The notes below the pieces were generated by a model. That model searched no databases. It was not told the DNA's origin and saw nothing but the letters and a program-made list of their open reading frames with translations. Of a stretch of DNA of 64,000 nucleotides, positions 48,774 to 59,480 are shown piece by piece; position 1 is the first letter of the stretch; each line of letters starts with the position of its first letter. The position numbers were made by a program, and so were the translations under genes. This DNA comes from Lamellibrachia satsuma (Eukaryota; Annelida; Polychaeta; Sabellida; Siboglinidae), in the NCBI GenBank assembly GCA_033239005.1, contig BSQZ01000018.1:8604536-8668535 (forward strand), read 5' to 3'.

Positions 48774-49599
48774 GCACGTGAAGACATGATGTAGCTGTTG
48801 TGGACACCATTTGATGGGAAGCATCTTGTAAGTTGATATTCTGGATAGAAAAATTACAGAAGTTGACGCATTTTCTAGGAGGTTGATGAAAGAATAAATA
48901 TTAACATAGTTGACATAGCCAGTGGGAACATAAACAGTGATCCATCTACATATGTGGAATAGCTCTGTCTACATATGGTGAATAGTTCCACATTTGTAAT
49001 GTTGAAAATGTTGCTTCAAGTGCACAGTGTTGATTGGAGGGTTGAGTGAATGTGGTGAGATTAGTTTGTACGGATCGACCGAGCAGGCATCAACAACTGA
49101 CACACATAGTGTGTTGTTATTAGAAACACGACTGAGGCCAGGGATTGGGCCAGTGCACTGCGGGCCCCTTGGCACACTCGGGCCACCCATTGAGGCCAGC
49201 TAAAGATGGCTGGATCAGATGCATCTTGAGTTCTGTATTCAGCACCTTCTCTTGTGTATGGGTGGCCAGGGGCTATTCATTGCAGCCTGTCTTAGCACAT
49301 AGCACGACTGGGACATAACAAACATGACTGTTGATGCTGCAGAAATATAACATGAACCAGGGTAGGCTTTATATGAGTATGTGGCTGTGGTGTGAAGGGG
49401 TGTTAAGCCGTTACTGGTGCGAGATATGAGGATGGGATGGGGTGGTGTGGTGTGGGGTGTTGGAATGTGCCTGTCAACCAAGGTCCTTTGTTGGACACTA
49501 TAGAAAGTCCACTCTAAGTCACAGTCAACCTGCTGCCTCGGACACCTTCACCACTAAACACATTCCATCAGATTTGTTTGCTTCCCTTTGTGGTGAGCT
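48774..49599. other. Intron 2: nothing recognised
   Basis: Ordinary sequence with a GGTGTGG-rich patch at 49436-49460. Confidence 0.5.
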
Positions 49600-50649
49600 C
49601 CCTGGAGGGTTTTGTGGTAGCTGGAGGTGCCCCCATGAAGGGTAGGCCACTATCTGGCACACAGATGGCTCATATACATGGGGTTGAGACTTGAGGTTGG
49701 CGCCACAGTGTCTAGCAAGCGAGCTGGGTCACACTGGCTGACAGGGCTAGCCGTGCTGTGATTGGCTGACACCACTAGCGCGCCCAGACAGCCTGGCACC
49801 AGGATTGCCCTGGCTGCTTGATAAATGACCTGGGTTGCAATTTAAAACCATGGGATACCAAAAGGCCTTTGTTTGCGCCAGTCAGCGTGTGACGTAGTGG
49901 CTCAGTTATTGAGGGTTACCCTGTTGGCTTCACTGACTACTGGAGGTGGAATCTCTCTCACTACTTGGACTTGTTGGCTTGTGTCTCCCCCCAGACTGAC
50001 CGGTTCTCAGGTGGACGTCTAAAAAGCTACAGTTGGCCGTGGTTTTCAAGGTGGAAAAGTTTGGTGGAGTTTGCCGTGTGTTCTACTGGAGTGTTGAAGT
50101 GAACGTCAACAGCAGTGGCTGTGATTGAATTAGAGCAGTCAATGGTGTCAGTCTGGTGACTGTGACCAACACCTTGAGGACTTAGGAGGACAGTGAGGAC
50201 ACAGTGGGATCTGTGACATCATTCGAAGACAATCACACTGGTTCTGCTGACTTGTCATTTGTCGCTACCAAGGTCTTGTGCGAAAAACCACATTTGTGAC
50301 AAGGTATACAAGTTTATCACAAATCTGTGCAACTGATACTGTTCACGAGTTTGTTAACGTTGACTGTTTGTGAATTGACACTGTTGGAATGCTCGCATAG
50401 AGACACCTCAACTGCCTCTAATCTGGCGTGTGTGACAAAACATTGGAACAAATTTTAGGGTCAGAAACCCAGAATAAAAATCGTGGGTTGTCACATTGTT
50501 GGCACGGAGCCAGAACTTTTCATAGAACCAAGATTGAAGTCTGTGACAATGTCACCAGAAGCCGTGAAGTGACAGTGACGATCGTAACTGGTCCGACGCT
50601 TGTGTCTTGACATGTCTTATACTTGACGTGATTCCACACCGCCCGCAAA
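49600..50649 (+). promoter_or_regulatory. Candidate internal promoter upstream of the 50650 exon
   Basis: About 1 kb is free of tandem repeats between two repeat-rich stretches and has higher GC than its neighbours. It includes GTGATTGGCTGAC (inverted CCAAT) near 49758. No TATA box is evident. Position just before a start-codon exon with a good donor is the main argument. Confidence 0.22.
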
Positions 50650-50692
50650 ATGTATCCCGTTCCAACCGTCTACACGTTCCGCAGCTCCTGTT
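50650..50692 (+). CDS. Candidate alternative first exon of the E-protein gene (isoform c)
   Basis: A short exon starts at the ATG at 50650 (AAA before it, in-frame TGA at 50629-50631) and ends at the donor GTAAGT at 50693. It encodes MYPVPTVYTFRSSC plus one base, so phase 1. Joined to 57180 the split codon becomes TGC (Cys) and the frame continues. Vertebrate TCF4 and TCF12 have short isoforms that begin with a small exon starting MY and omit AD1, and the organisation here looks alike. The repeat-free, relatively GC-rich kilobase upstream could be its promoter and 5' UTR. The peptide is too short for a homology claim. The evidence is start context, donor quality and phase. Confidence 0.42.
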
Positions 50693-51991
50693 GTAAGTAC
50701 TTTCTCCTCCACTAAGTGGCAGCATCAGTGCTGTGTGCTTCTCTAAGGCGAAACAGTATGGGTTTGTCAGGACAGTTAGCTCTCATAACGATGACAATTT
50801 GACTTTGTATTGGGATTAATCTTCACTTTTATTAAGTAATTAAAATGGTGAAAAACAAACCACTTTTGTTATTTTTTATTCAAATTCTGATCTTTGTGAA
50901 CTAAGCAGTAATTTTATTATTTTTTGTGGTTAATTAATAATTTTGTAGGGTTTACTTTGAATGGAACAATCAAATTTAAACTGATGATGTTGGCGATGGC
51001 AACCAGTAGATGAGTTGTTAGTCACAGGTAGGGTTTCAGTGATCAGAGCATGCAGGTGTGACTCATGGGGACTTAGCTGTGTCTGCTAGGGCAATTAGGG
51101 GGTGTTAGGTGTCAACTAACCCCTGCTGCTGTCATGGCCCAGCGAACGGCTCCATCTATGCTCAGCCACTTGTAGAAACCCTGGTCTCCTCTCACTTCTC
51201 TTTGTTATGGGTTTTAGCTACTTGTTTGTCATCTAGCTTCAGGTATATTTGAATATAAACATGCATGAATTTGTGCATAGCAGCATCGAAGTTTTTTCTA
51301 TAAAAAAAGGCTGAGATGAATAAATGAATAAGTTTATGATGTGCTGGTATTTACTGAAATTAATTTGTAGGAGCTGATTTTTTTTAGAATTGCTCTTCCT
51401 GAAAGGAACGTATCCATGAAACTGGACTAGCTTAGAATTAACTAAATACAAAGATCTTTGTGCAGCATTGCTGGAGCAATACAAGGACACGTGTATGCGT
51501 GTATGTATAGCTGTGTACATGGTCTCGCAGCCACCTCCACCTTTGGCTAGGTGGGTCCATCTTTCCATGTACCCCCCCCTGTTGGCATTGTGCCTCTTGA
51601 TTTACTGGGGCTGTTTCCTTACAATGTTTATTGAAGGTCAACCAGGGCTATAATTCAGCCTGACCAGGGGCACTCAGGACTCCATCCAGCTAAGGAGCGT
51701 GTGCATACTTATGTGTCTTTCTACTAGTGCATGTGCCAAAGGTGCAATCATTTTGTTTTATAGATTTTTTATAATATATTTTTTTGTGTATCTGAAATAG
51801 GTTTTGCCTGTTGTACTTTTCTGCATGTTTTTTATTATTTTGTTTGATGATTTTGTTTCTTACAAATAATTATTAATGTTTTTATATAAATTATTGGCTT
51901 TGTTGGTTTACTTGAAGTCTCATATTGACAGAATGTTGCGGAGAGTAAATGTTGCCCAAGGGCTGTGTACGGAGGAGAACACTGGCAGTAG
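50693..51991. other. Intron 2: nothing recognised
   Basis: AT-rich sequence. A short A-rich block is seen at 51300 and poly-T at 51378. Confidence 0.5.
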
Positions 51992-53226
51992 TGGTCTCTA
52001 TTGCATTGGTGTGATCTCTGTTGCACTGGAGTGGTCTCTAGTTCACTGGAGCGGTCTCTGTTGCACTGGAGTGGTCCCTGGTTCACTGGAGCGGTCTCTG
52101 GTGCACTGGAGTGGTTTCTGGTGCACTGGAGTGGTCTCTGTTGCACTGGAGCGGTCTCTGGTGCACTGGAGTGGTCTCTGGTGCACTGGAGCGGTCTCTG
52201 TTGCACTGGAGTGGTCCCTGGTTCACTGGAGCGGTCTCTGTTGCACTGGAGCGGTCTCTGGTGCACTGGAGTGGTCTCTGGTTCACTGGAGCGGTCTCTG
52301 TTGCATTGGAGTGGTCTCTGGTTCACTGGAGCGGTCTCTGCTGCACTGGAGTGGTCTCTGCTGCACTGGAATGGTCTCTGGTGCACTGGAGTGGTCTCTG
52401 TTGCATTGAAGTGGTCTCTGGTTCACTGGAGCGGTCTCTGTTGCACTGGAGTGGTCTCTGGTGCACTGGAGTGGTCTCTGGTGCACTGGAGTGGTCTCTG
52501 TTGCATTGGAGTGGTCTCTGGTTCACTGGAGCGGTCTCTGGTTCACTGGAGCGGTCTCTGTTGCACTGGAGTGGTCTCTGGTGCACTGGAGTGGTCTCTG
52601 GTGCACTGGAGTGGTCTCTGTTGCACTGGAGTGGTCTCTGGTTCACTGGAGTGGTCTCTGGTTCACTGGAGCGGTCTCTGTTGCATTGGAGTGGTCTCTG
52701 GTTCACTGGAGCGGTCTCTGCTGCACTGGAGTGGTCTCTTGTGCACTGGAGTGGTCTCTGTTGCATTGAAGTGGTCTCTGGTTCACTGGAGCGGTCTCTG
52801 TTGCACTGGAGTGGTCTCTGGTGCACTGGAGTGGTCTCTGGTTCACTGGAGCGGTCTCTGTTGCACTGGAGTGGTCTCTGGTTCACTGGAGTGGTCTCTG
52901 GTGCACTGGAGTGGTCTCTGGTTCACTGGAGCGGTCTCTGGTTCACTGGAGTGGTCTCTGGTGCACTGGAGTGGTCTCTGTTGCACTGGAGTGGTCTCTG
53001 TTGCACTGGAGTGGTCTCTGGTTCACTGGAGTGGTCTGTGGTGCACTGGAGTGGTCTGTGGTGCACTGGAGTGGTCTGTGTTGAACTGGAGTGCTCTGTT
53101 GCACTGCATTGGTATCTGGTACACTGGAGCAGTCTCTGGTACACTGGAGTGGTCTCTGGTACACTGGAGCGGTCTCTGGTACACTAGAGCGGTCTCTGGT
53201 ACACTGGAGCGGTCTCTGGTACACTC
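51992..53226. repeat. 20-bp minisatellite, about 62 copies
   Basis: Units of GGTCTCTGGTGCACTGGAGT with alternatives GTTCAC, TTGCAC, CTGCAC, TTGCAT and GAGCGG. The longest frame in the window (412 codons at 52001) is simply this repeat read without stops. The 20-bp period means three units are 20 codons, so all frames stay open. Combinations of variants recur in long blocks. Right-end units become GGTACAC type. Confidence 0.97.
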
Positions 53227-53656
53227 ACTGCTGGTTTAGAAGCAGCTACAAGAAGAAATGCTTGTAATAAGCTGTCAATCATTATTATTTTAACAGCTAT
53301 TATTTCAGATTTTGGAGAGTAAAAGTATGTTCCTGATCCAAATTCTGGATCAGGCACACAGTCATTGAGTTACCTATCATCCCTGTCCACTGGTACAGAG
53401 AGGGAGTTGAGCCAAGTGGGGTGGGGGGGTTGCGAGTGGGGGGGAGGTTGAGATATCTGAGGATAGTGTTGACTGACTAAGATAATGTTGTCAGGAAGTT
53501 TTTGCCTGCAGAGATAGTTGGCAGGGTGGAGATAATGTTATGTGGCTGGTACTGGCTGCTTGCGTCCATGTGTTCATGCATGCTTTCATGCATGCGTTCA
53601 TGCATGCGTTCATGAATGCGTTCATGCATGCGTACTAAGGATGCATTCGCAGAACA
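53227..53656. other. Intron 2: short CATGCGTTCATG repeats, G-rich patch
   Basis: GTGGGG-type run at 53418-53450, and five copies of ATGCGTTCATGC at 53570-53634. No coding signal. Confidence 0.6.
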
Positions 53657-53877
53657 AATGGAAGACTACATCTTAACTACCCTTATTTAATGCACCCTGA
53701 ATGGAAGACTACATCTTAACTACCCTTATTTAATGCACCCTGAATGGAAGACTACATCTTAACTACCCTTATTTAATGCACCCTGAATGGAAGACTACAT
53801 CTTAACTACCCTTATTTAATGCACCCTGAATGGAAGACTACATCTTAACTACCCTTATTTAATGCACCCTGAATGGA
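53657..53877. repeat. 43-bp minisatellite, 5 essentially identical copies
   Basis: AATGGAAGACTACATCTTAA and CTACCCTTATTTAATGCACC plus CTG. I see no differences between units, so the array is very young or homogenised. Confidence 0.97.
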
Positions 53878-54405
53878 ATCTGCAGAGCACTGAAAGTGGG
53901 ACTTAGGCCGTTTTATGGGATTTGGTCTGTAGAGCTGTAGTAGCTGTGGGCCCAGAAATAGATTTTGGGTTTCCTTCATGGGTCCTACAATTATAATATT
54001 ATGTCCAGACTTGTGTCTTGTGGAATCACAGTATTTTGGTTGGCTAAAAAAAGTCACAATATACCATACAGCACTTAATATAGGTTGGTTGGCAACTGTG
54101 TAGTCCGACTGGTTGGTTAGTTAATAGTTTGCAGTCCTAGACGCAGGTTATCGTGATTGATTTAAGTGTTAAAAGTTAATAGTTCTTCCTTCAAGACCTG
54201 CCAAATGGTGGTTGTTTGTGCCTTCGGTGAGGATATTGTGGTAAAGCGACCAGCGTTTGCAGACTAAATTAGTAATGGCAGATTAAACGAGCGCGTAAGT
54301 AGCAGACAGACTTGTCTGCGGGGGGTCCGGGTCGACTTTAGAGGATTACTCGGCCGTCATCTTTATAGCGGGATATGATCATGTCCTTGTGCAGCGATCG
54401 CATTC
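53878..54405. other. Intron 2: nothing recognised
   Basis: No supported feature. Confidence 0.5.
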
Positions 54406-54451
54406 AACTGTTTGTCTGGTGTACAAACAGTTGTACACCGGACAAACAGTT
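54406..54451. other. 19-bp near-perfect hairpin
   Basis: AACTGTTTGTCTGGTGTAC (54406-54424) pairs with GTACACCGGACAAACAGTT (54433-54451), with one G-T wobble and an 8-nt loop. Further copies of ACAAACAGTTGTACACTGG follow to 54486. Confidence 0.85.
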
Positions 54452-54497
54452 GTACACTGGTAGTGTACAAACAGTTGTACACTGGCAGTGTAGTCAA

Positions 54498-55031
54498 CAG
54501 CAATGGCTAGTTCAGTGTGTTATCGTATAACAGGAATGGCTAGTTCAGTGTGTTGTCGTATAACAGGAATTGCTAGTTCAGTGTTTTGTCGTGTAACAGG
54601 AATGGCTAGTTCAGTGTGTTGTCGTGTAACAGCAATGGCTAGTTCAGTATGTTGTCGTGTAACAGGAATGGCTAGTTCAGTGTGTTGTCGTATAACAGGA
54701 ATGGCTAGTTCAGTGTGTTGTCGTATAACAGGAATGGCTAGTTCAGTGTGTTGTCGTGTAACAGGAATGGCTAGTTCAGTGTGTTGTCGTGTAACAGGAA
54801 TGGCTAGTTCAGTGTGTTGTCGTGTAACAGGAATGGCTAGTTCAGTGTGTTGTCGTATAACAGGAATGGCTAGTTCAGTGTGTTGTCGTGTAACAGGAAT
54901 GGCTAGTTCAGTGTGTTACCGTATAACAGAAATGGTTAGTTCAGTGTGTTGTCGTGTAACAGGAATGGCTAGTTCAGTGTGTTACCGTATAACAGGAATG
55001 GCTAGTTCAGTGTGTTATCGTATAACAGGAA
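54498..55031. repeat. 33-bp minisatellite, about 16 copies
   Basis: Units of CAGGAATGGCTAGTTCAGTG and TGTTGTCGTGTAA. The period of 33 keeps one frame open as an 11-residue repeat (GMASSVCCRVT), 207 codons in total. I regard it as a repeat artefact because no homologue, signal or splice structure supports it. Confidence 0.95.
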
Positions 55032-55942
55032 TAGGTCTTAGGTTCAGGGGTTTTGTAAATAAAAAAAATTCCAGTGATCCAAAAAAGTTGGATAGGATTG
55101 AGCCACACCGACCCACCAGCTGGTAGTGATGGTTTTCTGTTTGGTTTATGAATATCAGACAAAATGGTCAGACAAAATTTAACAGGTGTGACTGGCATTG
55201 ACACGTAGTGCCCTCTTGTGTTGATGTAAAGAAATAGCAGTCAGGTCTGGAAGTGGAGTTGTTGCGTGTCCTTCAGTTGTAGGCCGTCTTTTTCTTGTGC
55301 CTCTATAGTGGGCGGTGGCCACTTTGTGCAGTACTTTGGCTTGACGTAGGTCACACTAGGCTGATGTCAGGCGGACAACTGTTTACCAAATAGACCATTG
55401 AAATAGAGTTCTGAGAAGTGCGATCTCGCAGAAGATAAGGGGTTTGATTCAGCATTGTGCCACCACATCCTGTGAACCCCCACACCCCATGTACCCCCCC
55501 CCCCCGGACTGCCTTTGTTTCATTGTCTTCACTGTTGTGCTGAAATAACTGCTGCTACATGATTGTAGTTGTGCATAATTATTGGCACAAGGTAAATACA
55601 TGCTAGGTGCTAATTCTCTTACTGTGGTGGTCACTGAGTGGTCTCTCATGTATTGGGCTGTCTTTCAAGATTAACTTATATAGTTCCTACTACAGTCAGG
55701 GTTGGGGCAAAATATATGTTACACCCTTCTGCCAGTGTCCTTGTACAAGGTTTATCCAGAAACCTTTGCTGGCTACTTTTGCACCATAAACATCAATACT
55801 TGTACATGGGTAGAACACATGTGCTTTGTGTCCTGTACATAACTCAACTAATAGTACAATTTGAAAACCTAATTAATGAAAATGAGCTACAATAAACTAT
55901 TATCTGTTCTTAATGCTAAATATAACTTTGTTGAACATATTG
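55032..55942. other. Intron 2: nothing recognised
   Basis: Contains a C-run at 55493-55505. No exon. Confidence 0.5.
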
Positions 55943-56034
55943 TAGCCTGACTGATACAATGTGTATTGTACACTGACTGATACAATGTGTATTGTACACT
56001 GACTGATACAATGTGTATTGTACACTGACTTATA
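55943..56034. repeat. 26-bp minisatellite, left part (3.5 copies)
   Basis: Units of CTGATACAATGTGTATTGTA plus CACTGA. The same repeat resumes at 56799 after a transposon. Confidence 0.95.
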
Positions 56035-56798
56035 CAGGGGTGAGATTTAGCAAGTCATGGAAGGTAGCCAGTCGGGCTACCAACCTTGCAAAGTGAAGTA
56101 GCCTGACAGCTTCTTAGGTAGCCTACTTGCTAATCTATACTTTGATGATAGAAAGTAAATACTTTGTAAATAGACTGTATGAACGACATCAACAAGAAAT
56201 AAAAACATCAAAAACAAATAGTTTTGAAACATTTATTTTCAAGGCAGGATCAGTACAATGTAATACATAATACTAAATAAAATGCCCCAATGCTTCTGAA
56301 CATTGTAAGGTATTACTGCCCAGACAAATATCAAATTATCCCAGCTCGCATCCAGGTGTACGGTAACTCTGGTGGAACGGCCTCTCCGGGAACGTGTTGG
56401 TAGCTCCAACCTTCAAAGCCTTCAGAGGGGCTGTTACCACACAGTCACAAATCTAAGCCGTGACCTGTTTTTTGCTCGCACTCTATTCATACTTTACTCG
56501 CACCTTATACAAACTTTTACTCGCACCTTATACAAACTTTTACTCGCACCTTATACAAACTTTTACTTGCACCTTATACAAACTTTTACTTGCACCTTCA
56601 CATGGGGCACGGCACAGGTGTATATGCACCTATTGGCATTAAGTCCTTATGGACGCTGCCAGTTAACGATGTACAGGTAGAAGCAGCTCCTTAAATATTT
56701 TGAGTTGCCATGCGGGCCACTGTAGTTAAACATTGAAGTCGCCCGAAGCCATTTTTGGGCGCCATTGGCCACCGGGCTACCACTAAATCTCATCCCTG
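56035..56798. mobile_element. hAT-like inverted-repeat element inside a minisatellite
   Basis: Starts CAGGGGTGAGATTTAG at 56035 and ends CTAAATCTCATCCCTG at 56798. The ends are inverted repeats with one mismatch over 16 bp. GTAGCC / GGCTAC words are repeated just inside both ends. The flanks CTTATACA / CTGATACA suggest an 8-bp target duplication overlapping the first CA, but the minisatellite makes this ambiguous. No transposase frame is seen. It contains its own short 23-bp array. Confidence 0.75.
56495..56600. repeat. 23-bp tandem repeat inside the hAT-like element, about 4.5 copies
   Basis: ACTCGCACCTTATACAAACT plus TTT. Later units have ACTTGC. Confidence 0.93.
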
Positions 56799-57142
56799 CT
56801 GATACAATGTGTTTTGTACACTGACTCATACAATGTGTATTGTACACTGACTGATACAGTGTGTATTGTACACAGACTAATACAGTGTGTATTGTACACT
56901 GGCTGATACAGTGTGTGTTGTACATTGACTGATACAGTGTGTATTGTACACTGACTGATACAACATGTATTGTACACTGACTGATACAATATGTATTGAC
57001 TGTATTGCACACTGACTGATACAATGTGTATTGACTGTATTGTACACTGGCTGATACAATGTGAATTGTACACTGACTGATACAATGTGTATTGTACACT
57101 GACTGATACAGTGTGTATTGTACACTGACTGATACAGTGTAT
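56799..57142. repeat. 26-bp minisatellite, right part (about 13 copies)
   Basis: Same unit as at 55943, with two longer units carrying an extra TATTGACTG. It ends 37 bp before exon 3, so expansion is close to the branch-point region. Confidence 0.95.
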
Positions 57143-57179
57143 GTACTGTTGTGGTATATAGAGATGATGTCTGTTTCAG

Positions 57180-57232
57180 GCATGGAGGAGGGTGCTGGTT
57201 CACCTTGGGCATCTAACAACCCTTCAGCCAGG
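57180..57232 (+). CDS. TCF4/12-like: E-protein coding exon 3
   Basis: A 53-nt exon lies between CTGTTTCAG (ends 57179) and the donor GTAAGT at 57233. Its first two bases GC complete the glycine codon split after exon 2, or TGC if joined to the 50650 exon. It then encodes MEEGAGSPWASNNPSAR and ends in phase 0. The pattern SxxWxxxxxPSxR resembles the SWG...PSPS segment that follows the MFSPPV exon in vertebrate TCF4 and TCF12. It is the common acceptor for three candidate upstream donors, all in phase 1. The exon begins 37 bp after the end of a 26-bp minisatellite. Confidence 0.88.
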
Positions 57233-58014
57233 GTAAGTTCATCCCTGTTGATTCAAGAGATTGTAGTCAGATGTGACACTACTAAATGGTGACACTGTCC
57301 AGCCGGCCAAGTTAGATGTCACATAGCTGTTGTCGTTGTGATGTCACGATTTGACAATGGTACAGGCAGCTACTCCCAGGCAGGTTGACGGAGCCAGAAT
57401 TGACCATTTGAAGATGTGAGATGATGGAGATTAAATGTTTCTTGATTTGTGCGGTTTTTCAAAGAAGTAACACTGAGTTTATGTTTTATATCACTTGTTC
57501 GTTCGTTTTTTTAACATAAATAAAACAGGATTTATGGAACAGTCTGAACTATGTTATTACAAATGTTGCTCTCCTCTTTATCCCTGTGGTCTGGGTAATG
57601 CTGGCACTGATACCTCTATCCCTGTGGTCCGGGGTAAGGTCATTACCTGATGTCCTGTCAGGGCCTGCATGCACTGGTTGGCTGCATGTCCCCAGCACCT
57701 GACATCCTGTCACGGCCTGCACGTACACCTGTATTGCAACAGAAACTAATGTGTTCACAAGCTGCTTTGGGATATATAAAAAAATTCCAATAAGCCGAAA
57801 GCAAATTGAATAGGTTTGACCCCACCCACACCTGCAAAATTTAAACAGTGAAATATACCTTTCCAATTTTTTATTCAAGTGGACCCTTTGTTTTGGATTA
57901 TTAAATTTTTTATATTTACGAAACCCATAAGCTTACTGTGGCTATGTGAACTTAAGTGTGTACACATGTGCTCATGCAATGTGCATTTAATGTATGTATC
58001 TGTTTTCTGCACAG
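57233..58014. other. Intron 3 (782 bp)
   Basis: Contains two near-copies of ATCCCTGTGGTC(T/C)GGGTAA and of CATCCTGTCACGGCCTGCA (57578-57725). No other feature. Confidence 0.6.
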
Positions 58015-58105
58015 GTGTTTGAGGGTCCTCAACAGCCCAGTGGTCAGTCACCCTACAATGACCCTCTGCACCCCTTCATGACCAATGACATGCCTTCGTT
58101 ACTCA
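58015..58105 (+). CDS. TCF4/12-like: E-protein coding exon 4
   Basis: A 91-nt exon follows TGTTTTCTGCACAG (ends 58014) and precedes the donor GTAAGT at 58106. It enters in phase 0 and leaves in phase 1. The 30 residues begin VFEGPQQPSGQSPYND and end in TNDMPSLL. The segment is rich in Pro, Ser, Gln and Asn, as expected for the disordered region between AD1 and AD2. It has no structured domain. The exon is open in the correct frame, and both splice sites are near consensus. The next coding exon was not found in the remaining 5.9 kb. Confidence 0.85.
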
Positions 58106-59049
58106 GTAAGTCAGCTTCAGTCTTTAGTAAGATACTACCTTTACTGTTACAGGCCTCTACGTTTATTTTGTTAACGTCTGTATTTTTCACTTGAAACTCA
58201 ATCAATACATATCTTGTTTTTATTGGTTTATCAGCCTAAGGCATTCATTTTCCAATCGAGTGTTGCCATCTGTCGGACTACAGAATATACCTACATCAAA
58301 CGAAATCTACTAGGTTTTGTCAGAAATATGTGCTTCGAATGTTAATGTGTTATAAGTTTATCTTTCAACTTCGTTCTTGTGTGATGAACAAAAGAAAATA
58401 TGTACTTTATCCTGATTATTTTATTTGAAGCGAATCCAAATATAAAGAAATGGGACACAGCCGTATACCCCCCCAATCCAAAAAAATTTGTATTTTGTGC
58501 GGGAAATCCCTACGATGAGACAAGATCAGCCTGTATTAGACGTCATCTCAAACCATCGCTGCAGCTACCAGTGACTTACAACAAAGTGTGATTGTCTGTA
58601 GACTTGATGTATAAACTGTGTTAGTCCTGCTCATTATCAACCATAATGTATGGTTTCACAACAACAAGGTTGTTCACAACAACAAGGTTGTTTGATGACT
58701 GCAGTAAAGATGTTCAAACGAAAGATGTTTTAATGCACCGTAAAAACACTGTTACGATTTCCGTGGCAATCCATGATGGCAGTCGCACTAATAAATCGTC
58801 CATATAGAAATGTTGCATGAACTCGGCAGGCAGTTTAATGTGATGGATAAAAGCAGTAATTTTTGTTTCCGCAGCTGTTAACAATTACGTGCGGACAGAC
58901 AAAAGCCAACTTGTTAGCGGCATTAGTGGAGGTCGGCTGGTTGAGGAACGAGAATGCATAGTAGAGAGGTTAAAGGTCCCTCAATTAATTGTTGTGACTA
59001 GTCTCATTTCAGACTAATTTCAAATATTTACCTCTGGTTAATTTGTGCA
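58106..59049. other. Intron 4, left part: nothing recognised
   Basis: Two short CACAACAACAAGGTTGTT copies at 58659-58692. No exon in the needed phase. Confidence 0.5.
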
Positions 59050-59165
59050 CACTTGTCATTTAGTTAGATTTGATGAAATCATTGGACAAACTATTAAATA
59101 ATTTTTTGACCAGGTCCAGTCAAAATTTTGTGAAAAAATAGCAAACATGGTCTGCATCTGTATAC
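59050..59165. repeat. Interspersed repeat family A, copy 3 (partial)
   Basis: GATGAAATCATTGGACAAAC through GGTCTGCATCTGTATAC aligns with 40760-40845. It ends where the 25-bp array begins. Confidence 0.55.
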
Positions 59166-59480
59166 TATAAGTATAAGTATAAGTATAACATTAGACATTC
59201 CATATAAGTATAACATTAGACATTCCATATAAGTATAACATTAGACATTCCATATAAGTATAACATTAGACATTCCATATAAGTATAACATTAGACATTC
59301 CATATAAGTATAACATTAGACATTCCATATAAGTATAACATTAGACATTCCATATAAGTATAACATTAGACATTCCATATAAGTATAACATTAGACATTC
59401 CATATAAGTATAACATTAGACATTCCATATAAGTATAACATTAGACATTCCATATAAGTATAACATTAGACATTCCATAT
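59166..59480. repeat. 25-bp minisatellite, about 12 identical copies
   Basis: ATAAGTATAACATTAGACAT plus TCCAT, with no visible differences between units. Starts with short TATAAG repeats that may have seeded it. Confidence 0.97.

Noticed and set aside
52001..53239. 412-codon frame with LEWSLVHWSG-type repeats
   Set aside because: 20-bp minisatellite read without stops. All three forward frames are equally open.
54503..55126. 207-codon frame with 11-residue repeats
   Set aside because: The 33-bp period alone keeps it open. There is no signal peptide, no splice structure, and the tail is unremarkable.
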